NCBI GenBank assembly: GCA_964017195.1
Contig: OZ024895.1
Location: 28,009,875 to 28,073,874 of the forward strand
DNA: 64,000 nt
Origin: Siderastrea radians
Lineage: Eukaryota; Cnidaria; Anthozoa; Scleractinia; Rhizangiidae
Direction of reading: 5' to 3'
Of this stretch, positions 20,000-31,092 are shown piece by piece. The notes under the pieces were generated by a model. The model was not told the origin of the DNA, ran no database searches, and saw only the letters and a list, made by a program, of their open reading frames with translations. How positions within the stretch are numbered: the stretch's first letter is position 1; each line of letters opens with the position of its first letter. The translations under genes and the position numbers were made by a program.

Positions 20000-22900
20000 T
20001 TCATCAATAATGACCTGCGTATAGACGGACCTACTAGTTTTGTATCAGTCGAAAGAAAGCCATGAGATAATTAATGATGACGCCAAACCTGCCAGGTCTC
20101 CGAACGATCCTAGGGTAATGCGCGAGAAGAAATGATAGAGTACGTGTTGTTTTGACAGTGCGGCCTGTAGAAGCTTGATGATCTATATATAGCACCAATG
20201 GGTTACACTTAGTCGAGCAACCTCCCAAGATGTATGACACGAGCTGTGTTTACTGCTTTTGGATTTACGAAAATACGAATTACCCCTTGCATCAGTGAAG
20301 GCATCTACATTCGATCGAAGTGTTCGGTTCAATTAAAGGCTGATGTTTAGACCCTTGTAATAGTAAGAGAAGGTCGAAACGTACAGACTTTATCTTTGAT
20401 TGATATTTCGCGAAAAGAAAGAATTAAAAAAGAAATAAAACAAACGAAACAACACAAAAGGAAACACTAGTGTCATTCCTGGTGCTGTTGAGGCTACAAA
20501 TGAGACACTACAAATGGCTTTTGCTTGTTAACTAACATCACCAAAGCGTGATTACCTTTTTGTTCTGACTGCTAAACATCGCTTAAGGACGAGTTACTAT
20601 GAACACAGGAAAATTGGTCAAACATTAAGGCAGGACAGGAGCAGAATTTCGGCGAAAGGAAAGGCGGGGATTAAGAGGAAAAATGGGCGGAAAGGTGGGA
20701 ACTGAGAACCCTTTTGTGGCCCAATCCTCTTCGTGACAAGAATCATAATTGTATACGCACACATGTACTCTTTCGCTTATGAACACTTTGGTAGCTTTAC
20801 TTGCTTACACAATGGCAAGTAAACAGATAAAAACCGTTATATAGGACAAAGTCATCTTTACCGGTTATTTCTCCTAATTGCAACCGGTTTGAATTGTCTA
20901 TGGCGGTTATAACTTTCGAGTTAGCATCCAAAAGTGTGTTTTATTGTAATTTAAATTACTCTGTAAGTTTAGCGAATGATGCTGGATATTTAATTTGCTC
21001 TCTATTTCTCTTTGACGTATTGTCAGTTCATGCAACTTATAGGCATTTAAACAAAATGTGGAATGGAATAATTTCCAACTTTTTGTTGTTGTTGTTGTTG
21101 CTGTTTTTCGAAGGAAAGCAAATTTCTCGATAGTCAAAGGAATGTATTTGAAGTTAATATATTATTGCAAAAATGTTCGGCCAAAAAAAAAGTGGCACGT
21201 CTTATCTAGTTATTCGCCCTAATACTCTCTGAAGGTTTCAAGCTTGAGCTCTTTGTTATGACACTTTTCACAAGATTGAAATAATGCGCCTTTGTCAATT
21301 TACTCGAAATAAACGCAAATGATTATTCGACGCAGATAAGAACGCTATTTCTAGAGTTCAATTCATCCATCTCAGCCTCGGGAAGCTGTGGTTGTTTTCT
21401 TAAACTTTAACTTGGTTCATATTTATTTCCACTTCGTATGCATATCCAAATTACATCAAAAATGCATCCTGAATGCCAACCTCTGAACAGCTAGAGATTA
21501 TCATTTTTTAATGTTCAGTACACCAATAATCTGAAAATGTTAGGGTTTTTAAAAATATTTTCGGAACACTGAGCGTTCGAAACATTAAGCTTGACTAATA
21601 GCTGTATCTGTTGTTTAACTAAACCTTAACTAACTGAAAGGTGCGCCAGGTGTTTAACTAAACTAAGCATTATACCAGAAATTTTGAATATCAATTTCTT
21701 TTAAGAGAACAGCTAGGCAGTCCTTGGGAAAATTTACTTGATATCTCCATGTTGGTGTTCCAGGAGCATTTTGTGGTTGAGCAAAGGCATTTAATCATAA
21801 TTTTAGCCAATTTTTAAGGAAACGCGAACAAATCCCGCGATACAGCCCCTTTAAGGCCGCGTATGAGAAACTAGATCATCAGTATTCATTTATTTAAAGC
21901 GTATGCCCTAAGTGCAACAAATGGTAACGAAATTGCGCGAAATATTCATTAATAGGCTCTTCAGTAAAATATTAATTTTCTGAATCAATATTGCGCGTGC
22001 ATTAAGTCGTGTGTCACGGACATCTTGTGTCTTTATTAAAGCATTTTAAATAAAAAAAATAATAACAATAATATCTGCGTTGAGCGCTGGCTTTTTGTGT
22101 CTGTACTGGCGAAGGTTGTCTCTTTTTTTAAGTTGAAACGTTAATAAAGATTTTTTTAGAAGTGTTCTAGCTAGAGCTTGTATTCTTCGATCCATAATGT
22201 ATTGCGATGTTCAAATTTGAACGTACTGTTCTTTTCTGGGCTGTGAATAATAGTTGCGAGAATTTAATTTCCATAGTTAGCGTAATAAAAATTTTTTAGC
22301 TTAAACACTCCTGTTTGTTCGGTAAGCCGCGGCAAGTCTTGAAACCACTAATTTTGTGTCCAAGAATACAGCGCGGATACAGAATTTCCTGAACTGACGC
22401 AACAGGCATAAAACTAGGTGTAAAACAGGCTTTTTGACAGAATTTTGAAGGCTCCAAATTTGAAATAAGGACGATTTACGTCATTTGAAAAACTTTCAGT
22501 GGAACCCGAAATCACAAAATAGGTTTCTGTTGTGACACAGAGGTTTTAACTAATCAATGAGTGGTAAAATCAAGCTCTGTGTCTAGTTTCAGTGGAATCG
22601 GCTCCCAAACGTCCAAGATATAAAGCTCATGTAAGACCTCCACAAAAATTTCACCTTGTAAATTTAATTAAGACAAAAACACTGAAAACAAGGATCTTTT
22701 AATGGTAAAACATTTTATTACTAAGAAGCTGCATATGCAATCAACCGGGAGCCGTTGCGGTTGAACATCGCATGAATATGTTTACAACAGACTGTCAACA
22801 TGACAAGTAACTTGCATATTTATTACTCATAATAAGAAGAGACACACGTTTCGGCTTGGTTCTATGGCAGTTGAATGCTTGACCCCCACAACGTAGATGA

Positions 22901-24174
22901 TTTTAGCAAGAAAAAAGGAATTGATAATTAAGGTTTGTAGCTCTGCATTACAGCAGTACTCTAACTGTTTTTAGCCTTATACTTAATAACCCCAAATTCT
23001 CAGTTTTAAAGTCAGCGTGTTTGCTTCATTAATTACGTAAAGGAGCTATTAGAATGATTTTCCCAAAACATTCCTTAAACTTCTTTTAATAACTGCATGG
23101 AGTGCTCTTGGTATTAACAGACAGAATTTTAATTTTTTTTTTTTGGTGTACGCTTTAAAGTAGTTGCATTGTTTTTGTCACTCAATGTCCGTGTATACTT
23201 TAATCTAAGTACGCTTTCATTGTATGCTCTGACAATTGCGTGAGCATTTAACAGTTTGCATGCAAATGTGTTGCTCTAGTGGTCACTGTCGAATTATAAA
23301 GACAGCATGGTACACCGTCCAACAATTATTGGAACGATAGCACTAATAATAGCCTGAAAATTATCAAACAACTAAACATTAATAAACCAGTACACAGTTC
23401 CTTGTATTCGTCACAAAAGGCCGCTGTTAGTGATAGTTCCAATTAAAAATCATTGTGAAAGCAGGTTTGACTTTTCATAATCAGTACAATTTTCTACAAA
23501 GGAAAAAAAAACATTAATATAGCTAACTGTAATTTCCTTGCGAATGTGTTTTTAGTTAGATTGCTTTATGATTTGTGTTAGGTCTTTGCTTTTATTTCAG
23601 TGAGGAACATAAAATTTAAAACAGTTATTCATCGAAGTGGAAGTAAATAGGCAAACGTTGGCCTTTATCTTGGGTCCAAATGTGCACGGATATTTGTCTT
23701 TTCAGGGTCATTGTGTGTTCTTGAAAGCGAACAGTTACCGAAAGTGAACGTGGGAAGGTATTCGATATCTTTTTTTTTTCAGTTTAAGTTGGATATGTCG
23801 TGATTCAATTTTATCCTTGGTTCAATTTTTATTTTCCTTTGTTTTTGTCTATGGTAATGTATGATAATGAGCTTAAAACAAAGGAGAATAAAAAGTGAAC
23901 CAAGGATGAAATTGAACCACAACAGATATTTTTCCATCCGTGAAGCGGCAAGCAGATAAATATCCACCACCGAAACCGAGGTGAATAACTGTTTCTGTGT
24001 ATGTTATACACGTGAATAAAAGCTATTTTGTCTACTGATGTTCGGGCAAAACCTCGTGTAAGGCGACCGCCGCTTCGTTCGGAGGTGAAAAACCAAATTC
24101 CATCTGGCTTTTGAGTAACCCAATCAGAACACAATTGCAAAAAACTTTTTTTTTTCACTTGTGTTGTGTCACAT
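20000..24174. other. Non-coding part of unit B
   Basis: AT-rich DNA with a short (GTT)n at about 21080-21100. ORFs are short and lack domain content or splice context. No gene is supported. Confidence 0.4.
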
Positions 24175-24260
24175 AACTGGAGAGATGTTGTCGGTAAAGG
24201 GTATTTAACATAGACGGTTATGACACTGTAGAATTCTGGGATAAAGACACTGTCAAGCTT

Positions 24261-26140
24261 TCAACGTCCCAACTGTCTACCCACAAGGTGGCTTGTTGCA
24301 TCGGGAGTTCGAGAGCTGAAATTATTTGTTTGGCTAACCTGAGGCCAGTTACTGCTCCCATGAGTTCGAGCAATGGGATGCTCATCGAATTCAAAGGAGA
24401 TAGCCGAGTCTTCGATGCAGTCGATCGTGTAGCGATGGGACCACCTTTGTACTCGTGGGGAATCTAAACTACTGCTGCGTAAGCTACCTACGAAGCTTCC
24501 GAAAACTTGTGTAGTGATACACATTATATTTATTGCCCTTGAGTGCCTATCTTTCGGACCGAGACAGCTTTTCGTACTTGTCGAACGTACCCCTTGTTCA
24601 AGTACTCACATATGACCCCTTGGTAGGCGTTGGCAAAATGGGCATCTTTCAGCAACTCTTTCTCGACCAACTAAAGTCGTCTCTGTGGGATTTGTCGATT
24701 GTTAAGAAGGCTTAGTTTCTGGTGCTTCCAAGGCACAGCGACCTCGTACCGTTCTCCGTTGAACTTTAGCAACTGGGCTGCGACAAGCAAACTTCTTATT
24801 TGATGTCATGTTCATTTCTTTTCGACTTTGAGTGGTGAGGGCGACAGTCTCCAGGTACCAGAACCGTTTCAGAGTAGCAATAAGATTTTCTTCTACTTCC
24901 AACGCTGCGGCAACAAATTCCGGACACATGATCAGATAACGGAAAGTGTGTTAGTTACGTGTGATTGTACATTGGGTTCCGATTTTCCTATTTTCCCGAT
25001 AGCTATCTTAACCAAGGGACATAGTCTAAAGGATGATTCATCTTCTTTTCCACTGATTTCCTTCATAGCGAACATGTAGCAGTCCGATCCCAGAAGGACG
25101 TCGATGACTCTTTTCTAGGCGAGGTGTGGGAACGAAATATCTTTCAGATGATCTCATTTGTTAATTTTTACCCAATCATTGGACTTCAATCTTCCACAAA
25201 TCGTCACTCGTTTTCATCACAGTCGTAGTATTGGCCTTCCCATCGATACACCCACTACCGATTTCCAGGGATGCAGCCATTACTCCTGCTTTTCCCCCGT
25301 TGGCCACGTTGATGGTGACTTGCTCTTTCTCTTGGCACGAATTCCCAAAGTTTCAATTACATCCTCGTTCAACGTAGGTTGCGTCGCTTCTTTTAACAAT
25401 GAAACAGTTCAAAAGTTGTAACTCTTAGAAGTGTTTCAATATCAGCGAACCCTTCGAAGAGCAATGATTCTTTCTTCCTGTTTCTTGACGGCTTTTAGGA
25501 TTGCGTCATGAGGTGGTTCCATCCCATGTGCAATTGAGGCCGCTAATTCATTTCCTTGTTGTCTTTCTTGAAGAAGAGGACGATCTTTCACCCTTCGATG
25601 TTGTGCGCTTTACTTTCGGGACATTTGTTTCCCAAATGATCACCACCCAGCATCGATAACAGAGATCGAACTGTTTCGCTGCTTCACACTTCTTCTCTGT
25701 CGGTCATCCTGCGTAGACTTGGCACTTAGAAATGGGTTGTTTTTTGCTGCATGCTCTACAAATCCTTTCTTTTCTTTTACCATCTTGTTGACGGGCCTTC
25801 GCTTTTTTTCGTCTGGTCTATTCTTGGCGAACGACTTGGTTGTTTCCCATCGGTTTCTCGTGAAGACTATTTGCTGTCGTCATGTCTTTGCACGTCCAAT
25901 TCTCCAGATGTGGCTGCAACGCCATGTTTGACTTCAGAAGCTTGTATTCGGCCAACAATTCACTTAGAGTTTCTATCGATAAGTGCTTTCGTCGTTCTTT
26001 CACCCCGCGGTAATACTGTTTCACCAAGTACTATGTAATACATGGTGCTACCCTCCAAATCTGCTTTACGTTTATTTTCTTTCCAAACAAAAACGGCTTT
26101 ATCTTGCGTAATTCGTCCGGCTGGGCTTTAACTTTCCGCC
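24261..26140 (-). pseudogene. Degraded BEL/Pao-type LTR retrotransposon gag/protease fragment
   Basis: Reading the minus strand from about 26100 downward gives DKAVFVWKENKRKADLEGS, then RGVKERRKHLSIETLSELL and EYKLLKSNMA, which is gag-like. Next comes a cysteine-rich knuckle (ICRACSKK..., KQFDLCYRC) of the kind in BEL/Pao gag. At 24261-24524 come a TIDCIE / SNWPQVSQ region and HLVGRQLG, resembling the retropepsin-like part before reverse transcriptase. Several frameshifts and stops interrupt it. A segment at 24702-24929 resembles the start of an RT region (LKRFWYLETV) but lies on the wrong side of the protease piece, so internal rearrangement is likely. No LTRs were found. The class call is from memory of family motifs, not a search. 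Confidence 0.55.
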
Positions 26141-27888
26141 TATCCCCACCACGTTTTCGCTGTAACCTTGCTTTAGCAGCGTTGTGCACGGTTTCCGTGT
26201 ATCCCAGTTCCGTGTGTCCTAGTTCCTAACCACGCAGACAGGTTTCCAATCGATGCCTCTTATAAAAACTGCGGTGTTAACGAGGTTTTGTCAACGCAAG
26301 TGGAAAATGCAGCAAACATTGCTGGAATTCCCTTCTGTTTCCATTTAAAATAAAAATCGTGATTCTCTCCAATTGCCTGTTCGTTCTATTCGTCTAATCT
26401 TTTTTCGGGGGTGGGGCCGGGGAGGGCACCGAAAACAATGGCTTTTACAAAACTTAAGCTTAATCTTGCCCTGTGTTTATCGGGAACTCAGCCAGACAGT
26501 CTCACCATTAACTCCATATTGGAAGGAATAAGAAACCACTGTTATCGTTAATGAAGAACTCAAATCTGCGCTACAAATAATGCATATGCGACGGGAAAGA
26601 TCGACGATCAAGCAGACTTCCTGCTCGTCAGATACAGAGGGTAACTTAAACAGAAGATACGAAACAAGGTTGACATTCAAAATCCACCGAAAAACGAATT
26701 TTTTTTCGACACACTCGAAGTCAATTGCAACACACTGATTTTTTATTTCGTGGTTGCCGTGGCAACTACAAGATATTGTAGGGAAGTTCAAAGAGTTCCT
26801 GAGCTCATCCTTGTGATTATTTTCGTGAGCTGTTGTGTAGATTCGCTTATGTTCGCGAAAACTTGGGTATTCCCAAGAGGGGAACTTCGCTATATCATTG
26901 CGCTATGTTGGAGACACTTTCGTTTCTTGGGTTTCTTGGGAATATTGGGTCGTTAGACTACTGACACCGTGTTATGTTGCCGAAGGTGTTCCCAGAACTA
27001 ATTTAACACAAACAAACGAGATGTTGTCCAATTCCATTTATGCTTCAAATCACGATTACAAATGTCAACTGAAAACACCTGAGCTGATAACTTTCCAAAA
27101 ATGGATTGCATTACATAACAACTTCAACCGAGTTAGTTGGGAATCACCTCTCGACAAGTAGTCACGCAAAGTGGAAGAGATGATACTGGAGGTAATACAA
27201 CTCTATAAAATGCACAGCATGTTTTATGTTGACAATATGAGAGCTGTACGAGAATAAGGAGATTTCTTTCTTGTGGCTCACAAATTAATTTCAGCTTGTA
27301 AGGGCCGTCTTTAATAAGCCAGGGTTTTCTTGTTTTGTTTGCAACGACTGTAGACCAATCTTGTTTGCAGCATGCATATTTATTTCGTTTTCAATGTGAG
27401 GATTTATTACCTCGCCCTCAGGAAGGAGTCTAGTAATACCCGTTTTTTTTTTTCGTCCGTTTTATAATTTTTTGGGTGATACAACTGTCTTTTGCTCGGG
27501 GAAAGAGCACAGTGCACTACTTGCAAAAGGACTGCATTTTCCCGTGGTGCTAAAATGCAAATTTATCTTCATTGAATGCGATAAATCGATACACCGTTGA
27601 TTGATCGCCTACCCCTATACGCGTACCCCGAATTCCGATTCAAATATTAAACAGGCTGTCCAATTTCCCACCCTACTGCGATTAACGCGGTTTTGTAAAT
27701 AACGTGAATACGTTGGCTGTTACCATCGGTTAATCTGAAGCATCCGCCTTAGTTATTAGTTAAAAAAGTACATGATAGATCTTTATACCATTATTTCACC
27801 TTCCAGTCTGCTTGTGCCTGCCATATTGAATCAGCTATATACTTCCATCACTATTTCTAAACTAGTTCTAAACTGGTCAATAAGTATA
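26141..27888. other. Intergenic, no gene recognised
   Basis: The ORFs at 26477-26791 (-) and 26750-27161 (+) have hydrophobic or mixed composition but no motif I recognise. They may be further retroelement debris. Confidence 0.35.
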
Positions 27889-29322
27889 GGAGGGGGTGGG
27901 CCGGAGCACAGAGGGGTTGGATCACTACGTTTCCAGCCTTCCTAATGGGGTGAGACATCCTATTTTCAACCCCAGGAAGGGGTGGGTCGTCGTATTTTAA
28001 GCCTTGTGTATTGAAATAGTGCAAACTTCAAAAGCCTTCTGTAAGCCTACGGGGAGGAAAGTCCTTGCAAAATCTACATAAAACTTGCAGGGAAAGGCTA
28101 ATTGAGCAAACAGAACCCTACAAGCTGAATTTTGCAAGTTTAGATATTATTTGTTGAATACAAGTCAGTCGACATTCAAGTAGAATTATCATATATTGAA
28201 GATCTTCCAGTAGTCACAAACATAGTCACTCCTTATTTAACATGAATGTTTTTAAGTATTGGAAGTAATATTACAAATGAAACTACGACAGAAACTCACA
28301 TTCTATTCAATTCAGAACAGGCATTGGTCAACATCAGCCAGTTGTAACTTCCAAGTGGCCAACAATAAACAAATTATATCCAGGGGTTCAGTTTGAGGCG
28401 GGAGGCTGGACGTTACGTCCGGTCGTTTGACGTGTAAGGTCCAGTACTTTCACGCAAAATCATTATTTCCTGAAGTGCAAATATATCAGATGATCTTGCA
28501 TTTGTTTATCAAAGCCGGATAGAGTTGAGCCGTAATTTTAAAATAGCTTTCCATTTTCTTCTACTTTTAAGTAGAACTTAGGTGTTCAATCCCTCTTAAT
28601 TTTCTAATATTTAAATTAGCATTTTAGTATTTTAGTTAATTTTATCTTGTTATATTTTCACAGTGCCCTATTGAAAACCACCTTGTGTGATATAGGCCAT
28701 CTGTATAAAGAATTGTATTATTATTATTATACAGTTGGAAACGAATGATCATCGCTGTTGTATGTAATAAAATCCGGTCCAGGGAACGCAGAAAATGGCA
28801 TTTGTACAGAGTCCAAATTCAAACGTTTCCTGGAGGGGCATGCTCCCGTACCTCGCAGAAGTTCCTGCCTTTGGCACTCATGTTTGCACCCTCGGCGCTC
28901 ATGTCTGCTTGTTTAACCTATGAATCGGATACTTTTAAATGTTACCGAAAACCCCGTATATCGATAAAATATTTTCTGTATTAAACGTGAACTCTTTTCT
29001 CAACACACTGCATAGTATCTAAGTGGCCATTTTGATATAGTAATCACTACAGCTGTAATTGTGAATTATTGTGTATAATTAACATGCAGTATTATTATGT
29101 GTGCATATTCAACGTGTGAAATCCACTTAAATAATTAATTAAAATAAGATATGGACGAATAACACGAAAAAGTGACGTTGTCACCTGGGGGGTGGGTCAT
29201 GTTATTTTCAGCCAATACTTTGGGGTGGGTCAGCAGAATTTATGCCCGCGTAAGGGGCTGGGTTATGCATTTTTGGGCCACCACTTTTCCAAATGCTCCG
29301 GCCCATCCCCCCCCCCCCCCCA
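27889..29322. mobile_element. ~1.43 kb non-autonomous element with G-rich inverted ends
   Basis: gggggtgggccggagca at about 27892-27908 matches the inverted tgctccggcccatcccccc at about 29293-29312. Subterminal G-rich direct motifs (ggggtgggtc) occur just inside both ends. A C15 run at the right end belongs to the terminus. No coding capacity. Confidence 0.65.
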
Positions 29323-30442
29323 TAGTTATTGCCGAGGCCCTGGACAATCTGCGCAGTTTCAATACGCTCAATAGTATGCAATATGTTGTGGTAAAATTTA
29401 AGAGAATTAGCGTTAGATCAGAGCGAGCAGCGATGTGTCCTTAGGGCATTTTTTGTCGTAAGGATATCGTGATTCTATTTGTATTGACTGGGAAGCATGC
29501 AAAGTCGATGAGAACAGTCCGGGGAACAGTCGATTTCCCGTTTTTATTACATAATAATCTTGAATGGCACAATGTTTGATTTTGCTGATGTGAATGAAAA
29601 TGAAATTCTTTGTTGGAACATTCAATTCACCTTTCGCCGCGGCGTCTTCTGTCCATTGGCGACTGTTATTCAAGAGATACACAGAAAGGATTGTTTTAGC
29701 GGGAGAAAACAGGAAACAGGTATTAAGAGGAGATCGGAGAAGGCATTTTAATATTCTACTTTGGTCATGTCGCTAATGCCGAGGGTGGTAATCGAAGATT
29801 ATCCACAGAAGAGTAAGGTTTTTGGAATTTGGGATGCTAAAGGTAGCGTCCATCCAAGAAGTGTACTCAGTCACAGTCAGCGCTCAACGTACGTACATCT
29901 TTACTCACCCCGTTAAAACAATACAGTATAATTATATTTAATTTTTGATTGCTTGATTTTTTTATGAAAAATAATGAATGGGTTATTAGAGCTGTGTTTA
30001 GCTGTTCTAGGCTAACAATGTGACTTTTCCGAGCAGTTGCAGATTCTTCATAATAAACTGATTTATCAGAAACTATTCTCATTCATATTTTTGCCGCAGA
30101 ATTCCGGAGTTCTTGGATTACATAACTCTGTTGTTGTAAGGTGGTTGCTTAATAATGCGCTGAATCCCCAGGGGCTGTCTCCTTGCTTAAATTATTCTTT
30201 TTGGCCAGATTCGGAGCATTCTAGACGTAACACGCAGTGTGTGCTTTCGCACCCAGCTGCTCATTGCCTCGGCCACAATCTTTTCCCATAACTTAACCAA
30301 ACGAGACAATGAGCGGCATAAGTAATGAATGAGAATGGTATAGTATTTACTTAGAACAACAACTGCATCTTTGAATGTGTATTTATATGCAAATACCCAC
30401 AATTACCTATTTGCGTGAGATTTTAACAACTTTGGACTTTTT

Positions 30443-30484
30443 GAACTTGCTAATGATGTCACGAAGACATCGAAACGTCGTTCG
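30443..30484 (+). ncRNA. Degenerate hammerhead-ribozyme-like motif
   Basis: CTAATGA (a one-base departure from CTGANGA) is followed by a hairpin gatgtc-acgaa-gacatc, then GAAAC and GTC. gaac (30443-30446) can pair with gttc (30480-30483) to form stem I, but with extra bases next to the core. The core change should weaken or abolish activity. It is probably the relic of a repeat that once carried a ribozyme. Confidence 0.35.
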
Positions 30485-30751
30485 TTTTTTCTGTTGCTAA
30501 ATTTTCTGTTAAAATGCTTGTCCAAAACATTGTCAATGAAAAGTTTAAATACAAGCGAAAGTTCATAATTATATGCCAGCGCCAATGACTGATTCCTGTA
30601 GACTGAATGTTAGCAAGATAGATCTTGAGTTACCATGAATTCGAAGGAAGGCTACTTTGTAAAAGCCCGTCAGGTTTTCTCCTGTCTTCCTCTCATAGCA
30701 ACTGAAATTGTAACATGTGTAGATCTTTGTATTGAATTGCGGGGAAATAAA

Positions 30752-30796
30752 CATTCATTCATTCATTCATTCATTCATTCATTCATTCATTCATTC
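30752..30796 (+). repeat. (ATTC)n microsatellite
   Basis: About eleven tandem attc units. They encode a spurious SFIH repeat in two overlapping ORFs. Confidence 0.95.
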
Positions 30797-31040
30797 GTTT
30801 TCTGCGAAGGTCATGAAGGTATCAGTCTGTATATTTTCCGCTAACTTGACACGAATGACGAAATTTACGCATTTTATGCTTCAAATTGTGCAAAATAGTT
30901 TGAGTTTTTTTTTCCGTTTCGTGTTTAATCTTTATTATTTTGTCCTGAAATAAATCAAGGTTCACAAAGTTGTCAATAGTAGTATTATTATTACAATTAT
31001 CATATATATTGACTAATACAATTTCTTTCACAACTTATAG

Positions 31041-31092
31041 ATGAACGTCTTTGTACTGCTGTTTCTTCTGAAGACATTTTTCATTTGTCAAG
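31041..31092 (+). CDS. Signal-peptide exon of the polycystin-like gene
   Basis: 52 nt encoding MNVFVLLFLLKTFFICQ plus one base (phase 1), with donor gtaagg. The hydrophobic leucine/phenylalanine core and terminal Cys are typical of a signal peptide. An acceptor-like cttatag sits immediately before the ATG. The exon has the same length, phase and layout as the Ig gene's first exon at 13272-13323, with 36 of 52 bases identical by hand alignment. Confidence 0.75.

Larger units (their letters stand above)
19117..24265. repeat. Tandem segmental duplication, unit B (~5.1 kb)
   Basis: Second copy of the block described for 13976-18985, starting right after unit A ends, so the two are in direct tandem. 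It ends at about 24265, exactly where BEL/Pao-like sequence begins. It lacks the 17040-17444 and 18023-18653 transposons and has its own insert near 19812-19990. Confidence 0.7.
29323..31040. promoter_or_regulatory. Upstream region of the polycystin-like gene
   Basis: It holds short ORFs without domain content, a ribozyme-like repeat (about 30443-30484) and the (ATTC)n tract. The first coding exon is preceded by cacaacttatag, an acceptor-like sequence, so a 5' UTR exon and the promoter should lie in this stretch, but neither can be placed. Confidence 0.25.

Noticed and set aside
20340..20395. Further hammerhead candidate (ctgatgt...ggtcgaaacgta)
   Set aside because: The core is CTGATGT rather than CTGANGA and the cleavage triplet is GTA. 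The pairing was not convincing enough to list.
24702..24929. Reverse-transcriptase start of the BEL/Pao element
   Set aside because: Only a short LKRFWYLETV-like match, and it lies on the wrong side of the protease-like piece. Mentioned as a possibility but not annotated separately.
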